Positions 1 through 8,232 are shown, counted from the stretch's first letter. The stretch: 46,680 bases of DNA from an uncultured Clostridia bacterium (GCA_944387915.1 CALXGT010000045.1:1-46680); one strand, 5' to 3'. Translations and numbers: made by a program. The notes: generated by a model from the sequence alone, not told the origin.

Positions 1-42
1 GACGAGTATTTCTCCGAGGACAGCGACTGCATTTCCTTTTAA
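1..42 (+). CDS. 3' end of an unidentified gene (partial)
   Basis: The first 14 codons of the window are open on the plus strand and end in TAA at 40-42, giving an acidic tail (DEYFSEDSDCISF). A strong plus-oriented intrinsic terminator follows 50 bp later, which supports a plus-strand gene ending here. Too little remains to suggest a product. Confidence 0.5.
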   Translation, partial: DEYFSEDSDCISF

Positions 43-91
43 ACGTTCCCATCCGAATATATAAGCAAGATTTGCTATGTGAAATAAATAT

Positions 92-115
92 CCCCCGGCG
101 GAGCCGGGGGTTTTT
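92..115 (+). terminator. Intrinsic terminator after the partial plus-strand gene
   Basis: An 8-bp GC-only stem (CCCCCGGC/GCCGGGGG) with a 3-nt loop is followed by TTTTT. It closes the transcript entering the window from the left. Confidence 0.85.
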
Positions 116-118
116 CAT

Positions 119-792
119 CGACGGGCAAAGCCCTATGATACTAGCCACGCGTCACGTCGCGTTGGTACGATCTGACACCTGCATAGGTCTATTCCTTGCT
201 ACCCGTAAACGGGTTCCTTAGAAGTTCCCTATTGTCAGCTGTTCTCCAGCCCTATCTTCTTCTAACTGTCTTCGAATATACTCTTCTATCTTTTTTGCAT
301 TCTTTCCCGCTGTATCCACATAATATCCGCGGCACCAAAATTCTCGGTTTCGGTACTTATATTTCAGCTCCGGATACTTTTCGTAGATCATCAAGCTGCT
401 TTTTCCCTTCAGGTAACCCATAAAACTGGATACGCTTACTTTTGGTGGTATCTCTACAAGCATATGTACATGATCTGGACACACCTCTGCTTCTACTATT
501 TTTATCTTCTTCCACTCACATAACATCCGCAGAATCTTTCCTACTTCTATTCTTTTCTCCTTGTAAAATACCTTTCTCCGATATTTTGGCGCAAACACTA
601 TATGATATTTGCAATTCCATGTTGTATGTGCTAAACTCTGCTTGTCATTCATTTTTGAATGTCCTCCTTTTGTTGTTCCTTGCAGTTGCCAGACCGCAAG
701 TCTATTTTACACCAAAAGGAGTTTTTTTGTCCCTTCTCATCGCTAAAGCTTTTTCCGCTCCACCGACACAGTCGGTGGTTGGTTACAAAAGG
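119..792 (-). mobile_element. IS200/IS605-type insertion sequence carrying only tnpA (boundaries approximate)
   Basis: A roughly 0.67-kb unit contains one Y1 transposase gene and no tnpB. Small imperfect hairpins flank the gene: GGGC/GCCC at 123-133, ACCCGT/ACGGGT at 201-214, and a perfect 8-bp stem CCACCGAC/GTCGGTGG at 760-778. Subterminal hairpins of this kind are what IS200 TnpA recognises; the family makes no terminal inverted repeats or target duplication, so the exact ends cannot be fixed here. The element sits between the terminator of the left-hand gene and that of rpsI, so it disrupts no gene. Confidence 0.6.
218..652 (-). CDS. tnpA: IS200/IS605 family transposase TnpA
   Basis: This 144-residue protein is a single-strand DNA transposase of the HUH Y1 class, about the usual length for the family. 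The metal-binding HUH motif is H61-V62-H63 within CPDHVHMLV, and the likely nucleophilic tyrosine is Tyr125 in the C-terminal helix (IEEYIRRQ). The start is supported by AAAGGAGG ten bases upstream. The frame is intact, so the element may be active. It has no tnpB partner, which is typical of IS200 as opposed to IS605. Known for the family: it excises and inserts single-stranded DNA, often at lagging-strand templates. Orientation opposes the gene that enters from the left and matches rpsI. Confidence 0.93.
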   Translation of the reverse strand: MNDKQSLAHTTWNCKYHIVFAPKYRRKVFYKEKRIEVGKILRMLCEWKKIKIVEAEVCPDHVHMLVEIPPKVSVSSFMGYLKGKSSLMIYEKYPELKYKYRNREFWCRGYYVDTAGKNAKKIEEYIRRQLEEDRAGEQLTIGNF

Positions 793-826
793 AAAACCCC
801 GAAACCGTAGCAGTTTCGGGGTTTTT
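793..826 (-). terminator. Terminator of the rplM-rpsI operon
   Basis: A 13-bp stem (AAAACCCCGAAAC/GTTTCGGGGTTTT) with a 7-nt loop lies 23 bp downstream of the rpsI stop. A-runs and T-runs on both arms make it potentially bidirectional. Confidence 0.88.
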
Positions 827-848
827 GAGCAATCCCATTCGGGATAAA

Positions 849-1247
849 TTATCTCTTGGAGAACTGGGGAGCGCGACGAGCAGCTTTGAGGCCGTACTTC
901 TTACGTTCTTTCATTCTCGGGTCACGAGTTAAGAACCCGGCTTTCTTCAGCATGGGACGAAGCTCCGCGTCATACTGTAAAAGCGCTCTGGAAATTCCGT
1001 GACGGATCGCGCCCGCCTGACCGGTAACACCACCACCGGCAACGGTGCAAACGATGTCAAATTTCTCTTCCGTCTCGGTCAATTTCAAGGGCTGACGAAC
1101 GATCAATTTCAAAGTATCCAGTCCGAAATATTCTTCAATATCCCGACCGTTAATGGTAATTTTACCGCTACCCTGGTAAATGCGCACTCTCGAAACAGAG
1201 CTTTTTCTTCTTCCGGTGCCATAGAAATAAGGTTTGGATTCGTACAT
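849..1247 (-). CDS. rpsI: 30S ribosomal protein S9
   Basis: S9 is a small-subunit head protein whose basic C-terminal tail reaches the decoding site. The 132-residue product has the conserved core ([14 protein letters not shown] near the N-terminus, [19 protein letters not shown] in the middle) and the expected tail ending QFSKR. Length matches other bacterial S9 proteins. AAGGAGG precedes the ATG by 8 bases. It follows rplM with a 23-bp gap, the universal L13-S9 pair, and shares its promoter and terminator. Confidence 0.98.
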   Translation of the reverse strand: MYESKPYFYGTGRRKSSVSRVRIYQGSGKITINGRDIEEYFGLDTLKLIVRQPLKLTETEEKFDIVCTVAGGGVTGQAGAIRHGISRALLQYDAELRPMLKKAGFLTRDPRMKERKKYGLKAARRAPQFSKR

Positions 1248-1270
1248 TTTTAGTTACCTCCTTCCGCTGA

Positions 1271-1699
1271 TTAAAGGGTCCAGTCTTCAGGCTTCTGCGC
1301 CTGATTCTTGTGTTCGGGACCTCTATAGACTCTAAGCCGACGGAGGGACTTCCGTCCGATTACCGTATCGGGGATCATACCTTTAATCGCGAGAGTCATC
1401 GCTTTTTCCGGATTGGTCTTCATCAGATGCGCGTACTTGACTTCCTTCAAGCCGCCAATCCATCCGGTGTGCCAACGGTAATATTTTTGCTCCAGTTTGT
1501 TTCCGGTCAAAATCGCTTTCTCCGCATTGACAACGATCACATGATCGCCGCAATCGGCATGAGGAGCAAAGGTAGGTTTATGTTTACCGCGAAGAAGATG
1601 CGCGGCTTTCGCGGCAACGCGTCCCAAGGGCTTTCCTGCCGCGTCAATCACATACCATTTCCGGCTGATTTCGTTCGCCTTCGGCATATAAGTGGACAT
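1271..1699 (-). CDS. rplM: 50S ribosomal protein L13
   Basis: L13 is an early-assembly large-subunit protein. The product shows the family signatures KWYVIDAAGKPLGRVA near the N-terminus, RGKHKPTFAPHADCGDHV, and the YRWHTGWIGGLK block. An open frame extends upstream to 1732, but I chose the ATG at 1699 because AGGAAAGG lies 10 bases before it and the resulting 142-residue protein begins at the same point as known L13 proteins. A strong promoter lies about 100 bp upstream; the leader in between could carry L13-type autoregulation, but that is inference. Confidence 0.96.
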   Translation of the reverse strand: MSTYMPKANEISRKWYVIDAAGKPLGRVAAKAAHLLRGKHKPTFAPHADCGDHVIVVNAEKAILTGNKLEQKYYRWHTGWIGGLKEVKYAHLMKTNPEKAMTLAIKGMIPDTVIGRKSLRRLRVYRGPEHKNQAQKPEDWTL

Positions 1700-1798
1700 A
1701 TTCAACATTCCTTTCCTAATGGCGATCCGCAATCAACCGCCCTGATTTACGCGAGAAAATCGTGAGCATTTGTCCCGCGCGCTTTACGCAACGATACG

Positions 1799-1827
1799 AT
1801 TATAACAGGCGCTTTAAAGGTTGTCAA
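1799..1827 (-). promoter_or_regulatory. Sigma-A promoter of rplM-rpsI
   Basis: Read on the minus strand, TTGACA (1822-1827) and TATAAT (1799-1804) are both perfect consensus with a 17-bp spacer. A very AT-rich stretch directly upstream of the -35 (1838-1855) resembles an UP element. This is one of the strongest promoters in the window, as expected for ribosomal protein genes. Confidence 0.93.
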
Positions 1828-2029
1828 GAGGGAAAAGGCGGATTATTTAATTTATATCCGGGATTCTCTCTTTTTCTCTCCTTTTTTCTCGATTTCTCTC
1901 TATTTCTCTTTTGCCATTTCATTTTTTATTTTTCCCCAAAGAGGCCGCAGTTATGGGATTTATCGGCCTATAAAGCCCGCTTTTGCAAGGAAGGAAAACA
2001 TCAAAAAGCTTTAATTTGCATGGATGCGC
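1828..2029. other. Intergenic region with a polypyrimidine tract
   Basis: No gene is visible. The region lies between the tsf terminator and the rplM promoter. Roughly 1863-1914 is an almost pure C/T run on the plus strand, built from repeated TTTCTCTC-like units (purine-only on the strand that rplM is read from). Confidence 0.6.
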
Positions 2030-2030
2030 A

Positions 2031-2062
2031 AAAGCGAACGGTGCAGTCACACCGTTCGCTTT
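2031..2062 (-). terminator. Terminator of rpsB-tsf
   Basis: A 13-bp perfect stem (AAAGCGAACGGTG/CACCGTTCGCTTT) with a 6-nt loop lies about 25 bp after the tsf stop; the minus-strand arm ends in TTTT. Confidence 0.88.
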
Positions 2063-2085
2063 CAATCCGTACGGAAAATAATTCC

Positions 2086-3000
2086 TTACTTAATCATGCT
2101 CGCCACTTCATCGGCAAAATTGTCTTCTCTCTTCTCTAAGCCTTCGCCCTTTTCCAAACGGACGAACTGAGTAATCTTAATAGATCCACCCATCTCTTTG
2201 GCTTTTCCATCAATATACTTTTCGACGCTCAATTTTTCCTCTTTAACGAAGGGCTGATTCAAGAGACAAACTTCCTCAAAATATTTTCCGATTCTTCCGT
2301 TGACGATACCCGCCTTGACTTTATCGGGCTTGCCCGCCATTTTGGGATCGTTTTCCATCTGGGCAAGGATAATCTCTTTTTCCTTCTCTACGACATCAGA
2401 GGGAACCTCATCCTGGCTCAGGTAAGTGGGATTGGAGAACGCGATTTGCATCGCTATATCTTTTCCAACCGCAGCAAATTCGTCTTTTCCGGCGCAATCG
2501 GTATCAAATTTTACCAAAACGCCAATTTTTCCGCCGCCATGGACATAGGACACCAAATCCCCTTCCAAACGAACGAAACGACGGATCTTCATGTTCTCAC
2601 CGATAACCAGGATCCGATCACGAAGCGCCTCTTCCACCGTCATAGAGGTGTTGACGCAAGGAAGTCCCATCAAAGCGTCCACATCCGCAGGATTCTCTTT
2701 GATAATGGTCTTAGCAACATTATTAACAAACTCAACAAAAGACTCGTTTTTGGCGACAAAATCGGTTTCCGCATTAACTTCCAATACAACGCCCACGTTG
2801 CCTTCTACCAAAGAAACGACCAAACCTTCCGCAGCGATCCGGCTGGCTTTCTTTTCCGCGGCAGCCAACCCTTTTTCTCTCAGATACTCTACCGCTTTCT
2901 CCATATCGCCATCCGCTTCGGTAAGCGCTTTCTTACAATCCATCATGCCACAACCGGTTCTCTCCCGGAGAGCTTTTACATCAGCAGCAGTAAATGCCAT
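2086..3000 (-). CDS. tsf: Translation elongation factor Ts
   Basis: EF-Ts regenerates EF-Tu-GTP by nucleotide exchange. The 304-residue protein starts with the N-terminal UBA-like module carrying VKALRERTGCGMMDCKKAL and has the core motif TDFVAKNESF that contacts EF-Tu. The open frame reaches 3018, but those extra six codons contain the Shine-Dalgarno AAGGAGG, so the ATG at 3000 is the start. It follows rpsB, the normal pairing, with an internal hairpin in the gap. Nothing is unusual in the sequence. Confidence 0.97.
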   Translation of the reverse strand: MAFTAADVKALRERTGCGMMDCKKALTEADGDMEKAVEYLREKGLAAAEKKASRIAAEGLVVSLVEGNVGVVLEVNAETDFVAKNESFVEFVNNVAKTIIKENPADVDALMGLPCVNTSMTVEEALRDRILVIGENMKIRRFVRLEGDLVSYVHGGGKIGVLVKFDTDCAGKDEFAAVGKDIAMQIAFSNPTYLSQDEVPSDVVEKEKEIILAQMENDPKMAGKPDKVKAGIVNGRIGKYFEEVCLLNQPFVKEEKLSVEKYIDGKAKEMGGSIKITQFVRLEKGEGLEKREDNFADEVASMIK

Positions 3001-3024
3001 CTCGATTTCCTCCTTCAATTTGGT

Positions 3025-3051
3025 AAAAGCCCGAGGAGTGCTCGGGCTTTT
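3025..3051 (-). terminator. Intercistronic terminator-like hairpin between rpsB and tsf
   Basis: An 11-bp stem (AAAAGCCCGAG/CTCGGGCTTTT) with a 5-nt loop fills the gap right before the tsf Shine-Dalgarno site. It would act as a partial terminator or mRNA-processing hairpin lowering tsf relative to rpsB. Confidence 0.78.
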
Positions 3052-3057
3052 AAATTC

Positions 3058-3813
3058 TTATTCCGCGTCGGAACTATCCTCAGCTTCCGCCGCCTCTTCC
3101 GCTTCTCCGGCTTCCTCAGCGACATCCGCCTCGCCTTGGTTACCTTCCATGACCGCATTGGCCATAGCGCCGGCAATCAGTTTTACAGCGCGGATCGCAT
3201 CATCGTTTCCGGGGATCACATAGTCGATCTCATCAGGATCACAGTTAGTATCCACAATTGCAACAACGGGGATCCCAAGCTTTCTCGCTTCCGCTACGGC
3301 AATCTTTTCCTTTTTGGGGTCCACGACAAATAACGCCGCAGGAAGGCCCTTCATATTCTTGATACCGCCGATAAATTTCTCGAGCTTTTCAATTTCCAAT
3401 TTCAGCTTGATGACTTCTTTTTTGGGAAGAAGATCAAAGGTTCCATCCTCTTCCATCTTCCGAAGCTGGGCAAGACGATCGATCCGGCGGGAAATGGTCT
3501 TGAAGTTGGTGAGCATACCGCCCAGCCATCTGGCATTGACGTAATGCATACCGCAGCGTTGCGCTTCCTCTTTTACCGAATCCGCAGCCTGTTTCTTGGT
3601 GCCGACAAAAAGGATCTGGCCGCCGTTTTGAACGGTATCACGGACAAACATATACGCTTCGTCCAGCTTTTTCACCGTCTTTTGCAAATCGATGATGTAG
3701 ATGCCGTTTCTTTCGGTAAAAATATACGGCGCCATTTTGGGGTTCCATCTTCTCGTCTGGTGGCCAAAATGCACACCGGCTTCGAGAAGCTGCTTCATAG
3801 ATACAACTGCCAT
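3058..3813 (-). CDS. rpsB: 30S ribosomal protein S2
   Basis: S2 binds late to the small subunit at the head-body junction and helps recruit S1. The 251-residue product has the diagnostic start [20 protein letters not shown], the [11 protein letters not shown] block and the GNDDAIRA motif. The frame is open to 3915, but GGAGG lies 7 bases upstream of the ATG at 3813 and the family begins there. The last 30 residues are an Ala/Glu-rich acidic tail (ends EDSSDAE), a variable extension seen in many Firmicutes S2 proteins. It heads the rpsB-tsf operon. Confidence 0.97.
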   Translation of the reverse strand: MAVVSMKQLLEAGVHFGHQTRRWNPKMAPYIFTERNGIYIIDLQKTVKKLDEAYMFVRDTVQNGGQILFVGTKKQAADSVKEEAQRCGMHYVNARWLGGMLTNFKTISRRIDRLAQLRKMEEDGTFDLLPKKEVIKLKLEIEKLEKFIGGIKNMKGLPAALFVVDPKKEKIAVAEARKLGIPVVAIVDTNCDPDEIDYVIPGNDDAIRAVKLIAGAMANAVMEGNQGEADVAEEAGEAEEAAEAEDSSDAE

Positions 3814-3939
3814 GTTGTAACCTCCTGACAAAAAATTTGGTTTTCGCGGCGTAAACCGCCCTCCGAAAGCCGATTTTGCGCTACCAATACAGTTTGGCAC
3901 CGGGCGCACAAACAAGCTTTCGTGCGTAATGCGTCCTAT

Positions 3940-3968
3940 ATTGTAACAGATTTGTCCTGTGAACGCAA
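3940..3968 (-). promoter_or_regulatory. Promoter of rpsB-tsf
   Basis: On the minus strand TTGCGT (3963-3968) and TACAAT (3940-3945) are separated by 17 bp. The leader to the rpsB start is about 120 nt and contains short stems such as GGCGG-TTTA-CGCC, leaving room for S2 autoregulation. Confidence 0.75.
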
Positions 3969-3992
3969 GGCTGATTCATAAAAAATTTACAA

Positions 3993-4745
3993 TTACAAAA
4001 GAGCCGACATATCATACATTCCGGGGGCCTGTCCCGAAGATAAAAAGATTGCCGCTTTGACCGCGCCAACCGCGAAAACCTCTCGGGAAGCCGCGCTGTG
4101 GGAAAGGGTAATCACTTCATCCCGACCGGCGAAAATCACCTCATGCTCGCCGACAATGGTACCGCCCCGAACCGAATGGATCCCGATCTCCCGTTTGTCC
4201 CGTTTTTTCCGAACTGCATGACGGTCGTAGACGAAAATCTCGTTGCCGCCCTTCTCTTCGTTGATGGCATCCGCCAACATGATCGCCGTTCCGCTGGGGG
4301 CGTCCACCTTCCGATTGTGGTGCATTTCTACGATCTCCACATCAAAATCATCTCCTAAAAACGCGGCGGCTTTTTTCGCGAGAGACGCCAAAAGGTTGAT
4401 TCCCATGGACATATTAAAGGAAAAGAACACAGGAATCTTTTGGGATGCCAAACGAATCTCCTCTTTTTGTTCCTCAGTATACCCGGTAGTTGCCAGCACC
4501 ACCGGAACATTATGCGCTACGGCATAACCTAAAAGGCTTGTGAGGGCCTTCGGGCTTGAGAAATCGATAATGACGTCGGGTATTTTTTCAATCTTATTCC
4601 AGTCGGTGTACACCGGAAACGCCCGATCGTCTGCCGGAAGAATATCAACGCCGCCGCAAACGGTACAATCCGTCCGTTCCCCAATACATTTTTCCACCAC
4701 TCTGCCCATAAAGCCCTGACAGCCGGAAATTAAAATTTGTTTCAT
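3993..4745 (-). CDS. dapB: 4-hydroxy-tetrahydrodipicolinate reductase
   Basis: DapB reduces the DapA product with NAD(P)H to tetrahydrodipicolinate in lysine and meso-diaminopimelate synthesis. The 250-residue protein has the Rossmann loop GCQGFMGR at 8-15, the ATTGYT motif around 85-90, and the catalytic/substrate block HHNRKVDAPSGTA (His142, His143, Lys146, Ser151-Ala154). GGAAAGG precedes the ATG. It is the third gene of asd-dapA-dapB, separated from dapA by 76 bp that include a terminator-like hairpin, so its level may be lower than that of dapA. The rpsB promoter lies immediately beyond its stop codon. Confidence 0.97.
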   Translation of the reverse strand: MKQILISGCQGFMGRVVEKCIGERTDCTVCGGVDILPADDRAFPVYTDWNKIEKIPDVIIDFSSPKALTSLLGYAVAHNVPVVLATTGYTEEQKEEIRLASQKIPVFFSFNMSMGINLLASLAKKAAAFLGDDFDVEIVEMHHNRKVDAPSGTAIMLADAINEEKGGNEIFVYDRHAVRKKRDKREIGIHSVRGGTIVGEHEVIFAGRDEVITLSHSAASREVFAVGAVKAAIFLSSGQAPGMYDMSALL

Positions 4746-4789
4746 GGCTTTTTCCTTTCCCTTGCTTTTCTATTTCTTTAAGATACGAC

Positions 4790-4818
4790 AAAAAGCGGCC
4801 AGACACTGACCGCTTTTT
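4790..4818 (-). terminator. Terminator-like hairpin between dapA and dapB
   Basis: A 12-position stem with one C-A mismatch (AAAAGCGGcCAG/CTGaCCGCTTTT) and a 3-nt loop is followed on the minus strand by TTTTT. Either a partial internal terminator or the end of a short asd-dapA transcript. Confidence 0.75.
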
Positions 4819-4821
4819 TTG

Positions 4822-5712
4822 TTAAGCGATTAAACCGTGACCCTTTAACATCTTTTTGAGTGCCTCGATGTTGGCATCTGTCGTGTCGCAAAGAGGCAAA
4901 CGGCAGGAACCCACGTCAAATCCCATCAGATTCATGGCCGCTTTCACGGGAATGGGGTTGACATCTATAAACAGGCCGTTGGCCAGATCCAGATACTCCA
5001 AGAAGAGATCCCGGCTCTCTTTCGTCTTCCCTTCCAGATATAAGGCGCAAATATTATGCACCACCTCGGGAACTACATGGGAAAGCACCGAAATGACGCC
5101 GATCCCTCCCACCGAAAGAATAGGAACGATCACATTGTCCTCACCGGAATAAATTTGAAGCTCATCGCCGCAAAGATGCTTGATCTCCGCCGCCTGGGCC
5201 ACATTGCCGCTGGCCTCCTTGACCGCAACGATATTGGGGTGCTTGGAAAGCTCTTTATAGGTGGCGGGAAGGATGTTTAAGCCGGTTCGGCCGGGAACGT
5301 TATACAAAACGATGGGAAGATCCGTCGCGTCCGCGATTTTATTGTAGTGCGCCACCAATCCCCGCTGGGAGGTTTTATTATAATAGGGTGTCACCACCAA
5401 AAGGCCGTCCGCTCCGATCTCCTTGGCTTCCTTCGCCATCCGAACAGCAGCGGCGGTATCGTTGCTGCCGGCGCTTGCGATCACCGGGACTCTTCCCTTC
5501 GTCCGCTCGTAAATGAAGCGGACCGTTTCCATATGCTCCTGCTCCGTCATCGCCGCGGATTCCGCCGTGGTGCCGCATGCAATGATCGCGTCGGTATGGT
5601 GCTCGATCTGGTAATCCACAAGCTCACCCAATTTATCCCAGTTAATGCTGAAATCCGGATTCATTGGCGTGATCAGCGCGACGCCCGCGCCCTGGAACAA
5701 AATCTTTTTCAT
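4822..5712 (-). CDS. dapA: 4-hydroxy-tetrahydrodipicolinate synthase
   Basis: DapA condenses pyruvate with aspartate semialdehyde, the first committed step to diaminopimelate and lysine. The 296-residue TIM barrel carries the Schiff-base lysine Lys165 (VAVKEASGN), Tyr137 (YNVPGRTG), Arg142 and the GTTAES motif (Thr48-Thr49). Length is normal. GAGAGGG precedes the ATG. It lies 24 bp after asd and is controlled by the same lysine riboswitch, so feedback here is at least transcriptional; allosteric lysine sensitivity cannot be judged from the sequence. Confidence 0.97.
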   Translation of the reverse strand: MKKILFQGAGVALITPMNPDFSINWDKLGELVDYQIEHHTDAIIACGTTAESAAMTEQEHMETVRFIYERTKGRVPVIASAGSNDTAAAVRMAKEAKEIGADGLLVVTPYYNKTSQRGLVAHYNKIADATDLPIVLYNVPGRTGLNILPATYKELSKHPNIVAVKEASGNVAQAAEIKHLCGDELQIYSGEDNVIVPILSVGGIGVISVLSHVVPEVVHNICALYLEGKTKESRDLFLEYLDLANGLFIDVNPIPVKAAMNLMGFDVGSCRLPLCDTTDANIEALKKMLKGHGLIA

Positions 5713-5736
5713 AGCTTAGCCCTCTCTCAAAACGTA

Positions 5737-6819
5737 TTAGTCCATATACCCCTTGGCGGCTAAAAGCTCCGCCATCAATACTGCGCCGCCTGCCGCACCG
5801 CGAAGGGTGTTATGGGACAGACAGACAAATTTGACATCATACTGGGTGTCTTCCCGAAGACGTCCCACACTGATCGCCATACCGCCTTCCAGCTCCCGGT
5901 CCAGCTTGGTCTGGGGCCGGTCCGCTTCCTCAAAATAGTGGATAAACTGTTTGGGCGCGGAGGGAAGGTTCAACGAAGCAATGGGATTATCAAATTCCGC
6001 CCAAGCCTTTTTGATCTCCTCGACAGTGGGTTTTTTGGAAAAGGAAGCGAATACTGCCGCCATATGGCCGTCACTTACCGGCACCCGCAGGCACTGGGCA
6101 GTGATCGCAGGTCCTTTTGCCAAAACGATCTCCCCGTTTTCCACCTTTCCCCAAAGCTTCAGCGGCTCTTTCTCGCTTTTTTCCTCTTCCCCGCCAATAT
6201 AGGGAACCACATTGTCGATGATCTCCGGCCAGCGCTCAAAGGTCTTGCCCGCGCCGGAAATAGCCTGGTAGGTGCAAACCAGGATCTTCTCCAGTCCGAA
6301 ACGGTCCTTCAAAACGTGAAGCGGGGGCACATAGCTTTGCAGCGAACAGTTGGATTTAACGGCGACAAAGCCTTTTTTTGTCCCCAAACGCTTACGCTGA
6401 GAGGCGATGATCTCGATATGCTCCGGATTGATCTCCGGCACCACCATAGGAACATCCGGCGTAAACCGATGGGCGGAGTTATTGGAAACCACCGGGATCT
6501 CCGCTTTGGCGTATCTTTCCTCCAACGCCCGGATATCCTCTTTTTTCATATCCACGGCGCAGAAAACAAAATCCACCTTTTCCTTGATTTTTTCCAGATC
6601 CCCTTCGGCGTCAAAGATCACCATATCCTTCATCGACGCAGGGATGGATTTGGTCATAGCCCAGCGGCCCTCCACCGCTTTTTCATAGGTTTTTCCGGCG
6701 CTTTTGGGAGAAGCCGCCAATGCGGTCACGGTAAACCACGGGTGATTCTCCAAAAGAAGCGCAAAGCGCTGACCTACCATACCGGTAGCGCCGATAATCC
6801 CCACGCGATAGTTTTTCAT
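5737..6819 (-). CDS. asd: Aspartate-semialdehyde dehydrogenase (archaeal/fungal-type)
   Basis: Asd reduces aspartyl phosphate to aspartate semialdehyde, feeding diaminopimelate, threonine and methionine. The 360-residue protein has the NADP loop GATGMVGQ at 10-17, catalytic Cys158 in SNCSLQSYV, Arg245, and His252 in VSDGHMA. The SNCSLQ active-site context and the glycine-rich stretch LRGAAGGAVL near the C-terminus are typical of the archaeal/fungal-like branch rather than the proteobacterial one. GGAAAGGAAG precedes the ATG. It is the first gene behind the lysine riboswitch. Confidence 0.95.
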   Translation of the reverse strand: MKNYRVGIIGATGMVGQRFALLLENHPWFTVTALAASPKSAGKTYEKAVEGRWAMTKSIPASMKDMVIFDAEGDLEKIKEKVDFVFCAVDMKKEDIRALEERYAKAEIPVVSNNSAHRFTPDVPMVVPEINPEHIEIIASQRKRLGTKKGFVAVKSNCSLQSYVPPLHVLKDRFGLEKILVCTYQAISGAGKTFERWPEIIDNVVPYIGGEEEKSEKEPLKLWGKVENGEIVLAKGPAITAQCLRVPVSDGHMAAVFASFSKKPTVEEIKKAWAEFDNPIASLNLPSAPKQFIHYFEEADRPQTKLDRELEGGMAISVGRLREDTQYDVKFVCLSHNTLRGAAGGAVLMAELLAAKGYMD

Positions 6820-6867
6820 AAGTTCTCTTCCTTTCCTTGGTCAAAAATCGGCAATAATTGCCCATTA

Positions 6868-6893
6868 TGAAAAAAACCGGTTGAAAACCGGTC
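6868..6893 (-). terminator. Riboswitch-controlled terminator upstream of asd
   Basis: A 7-bp stem (ACCGGTT/AACCGGT) with a 3-nt loop ends in seven T residues on the minus strand, about 50 bp before the asd start and after the lysine aptamer. Placement and shape fit the expression platform of a lysine-OFF switch. Confidence 0.85.
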
Positions 6894-6959
6894 GTTCATC
6901 CTCTATAATAGATTTGCTGTCTGCGTTCGACGGAAAATCCCGTGTAAAAAGCGGCAGCG

Positions 6960-7120
6960 CTCCATCATAGTATGATGACAATCCAACGCCTCTTAAACGT
7001 TGGACCAGGCAAGCGAAATTCCCCTTTCGCTCCCTTCGGCGGCGTTTCCTTTCGCTTTTCCTCCTCGGCGGGGAACCTAAGAAAAGGTACTCTTAAAAGC
7101 CGCGACCTCTGACCAGACTC
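6960..7120 (-). ncRNA. Lysine riboswitch (L box)
   Basis: Read on the minus strand, the aptamer core elements appear in order: AGAGGTcGCG, AAGAGTA, a GCCGCCGAAG segment, AAAGGGG, GCCTGG, then a P5-like stem CCAACG/CGTTGG and TTGTC. These match the conserved L-box core as I know it from B. subtilis lysC. The P1 pairing I can draw is short and imperfect (GTCAG with TTGTC). A further stem CATCATA/TATGATG follows at 6962-6977, then the terminator at 6868-6893. It should shut off asd-dapA-dapB when lysine is abundant. Confidence 0.87.
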
Positions 7121-7133
7121 GTTATTTGGGTTA

Positions 7134-7162
7134 ATCTTACCATTTATTTGGCCTTGTGTCAA
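7134..7162 (-). promoter_or_regulatory. Promoter of the riboswitch-asd-dapA-dapB transcript
   Basis: On the minus strand TTGACA (7157-7162, perfect) and TAAGAT (7134-7139) are spaced by 17 bp. Transcription would begin near 7127, a few bases before the aptamer. Confidence 0.85.
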
Positions 7163-7206
7163 TTCCCTTTTCATCATTTTTCAAGGAAAAAAAGGAGAGA
7201 TTTTTG

Positions 7207-8232
7207 TTGTTAAAGCACGATTTCTATTTTGACCTTCCTGAAGAGCTTATTGCCCAGACCCCTTTGCAAAAACGGGACGAATCCCGCCTGCTTTGCCTGG
7301 ATAAAAAAACGGGAGCCGTTTCTCACCATCATTTTTATGATCTAAAAACTCTTTTAAGACCGGGGGATCTTTTAGTGGTCAACAATTCTCGAGTCCTTCC
7401 CGCCCGTCTTTACGGAGAAAAAGAAGGAAGCGGCGGAAAAATGGAATTTCTCCTTTTAAAACAGGTCGAGCAAAAGGTTTGGGAGGTCATGGTTCGCCCG
7501 GGGAAAAAGGCGAAGCCCCAAAGCCGTTTTGTGTTCGGCGACGGCCTTTTAAAAGCGGAGGTATTGGAGACGGTAGAAGGCGGAAACCGACGGGTTCGGT
7601 TCGAATGCGAAGACAATATCTTTTCCGTCTTGGATCAAATCGGCCAGATGCCTCTTCCCCCTTACATCAAGGAAAGCTTAAAAGATAAGGAACGTTACCA
7701 GACGGTCTATTCCAAAGAGTTGGGATCCGCCGCCGCGCCCACCGCCGGACTGCATTTTACCGAGGAGCTGATGAAGGAGCTGGAAGCGAAAGGGATATCG
7801 TTCGCCTATGTCACCCTTCATGTGGGACTCGGCACCTTCCGTCCGGTCAAAGAGGAACAGGTGGAAGATCATCAGATGCATTCCGAGCATTACGAGCTTC
7901 CCAAAGAGACTGCGCAAAAAATTATCGAAACCAAGAAAAACGGCGGCCGGGTTATTGCGGTGGGCACCACCAGCTGCCGGACGCTGGAAAGCGTCGCCAA
8001 AAAATACGGCGAGGTTCGAGAGGACGAAGGCTGGACCGATATCTTTATCTACCCTCCTTACGATTTTAAGGTGCTCGACGGCCTCATCACCAACTTCCAT
8101 CTCCCGGAAAGTACGCTCATTATGCTGGTTTCCGCTTTGGCGGGAAGAGAGCATATTTTAAACGCATACCGGATCGCCGTCGAGAACCGTTACCGGTTTT
8201 TCAGCTTCGGCGACGCCATGCTGATTCTGTAA
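7207..8232 (+). CDS. queA: S-adenosylmethionine:tRNA ribosyltransferase-isomerase
   Basis: QueA transfers and isomerises the ribosyl group of SAM onto preQ1 in tRNA, the penultimate step to queuosine. The protein has the family hallmarks [10 protein letters not shown] and KRDESRLL near the N-terminus, [12 protein letters not shown], the [13 protein letters not shown] block, and VGLGTFRPV. There is no usable ATG; I chose TTG at 7207, 9 bases after GGAG, because it gives an N-terminus of the same length as B. subtilis QueA. TTG at 7204 is the alternative. It precedes tgt by 19 bp, the normal queuosine pair. Confidence 0.96.
   Translation: MLKHDFYFDLPEELIAQTPLQKRDESRLLCLDKKTGAVSHHHFYDLKTLLRPGDLLVVNNSRVLPARLYGEKEGSGGKMEFLLLKQVEQKVWEVMVRPGKKAKPQSRFVFGDGLLKAEVLETVEGGNRRVRFECEDNIFSVLDQIGQMPLPPYIKESLKDKERYQTVYSKELGSAAAPTAGLHFTEELMKELEAKGISFAYVTLHVGLGTFRPVKEEQVEDHQMHSEHYELPKETAQKIIETKKNGGRVIAVGTTSCRTLESVAKKYGEVREDEGWTDIFIYPPYDFKVLDGLITNFHLPESTLIMLVSALAGREHILNAYRIAVENRYRFFSFGDAMLIL

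Noticed and set aside
119-215. A CRISPR-like or group II intron remnant next to the IS element
   Set aside because: Only short unrelated hairpins are seen; there are no regularly spaced repeats and no reverse-transcriptase or intron domain V sequence.
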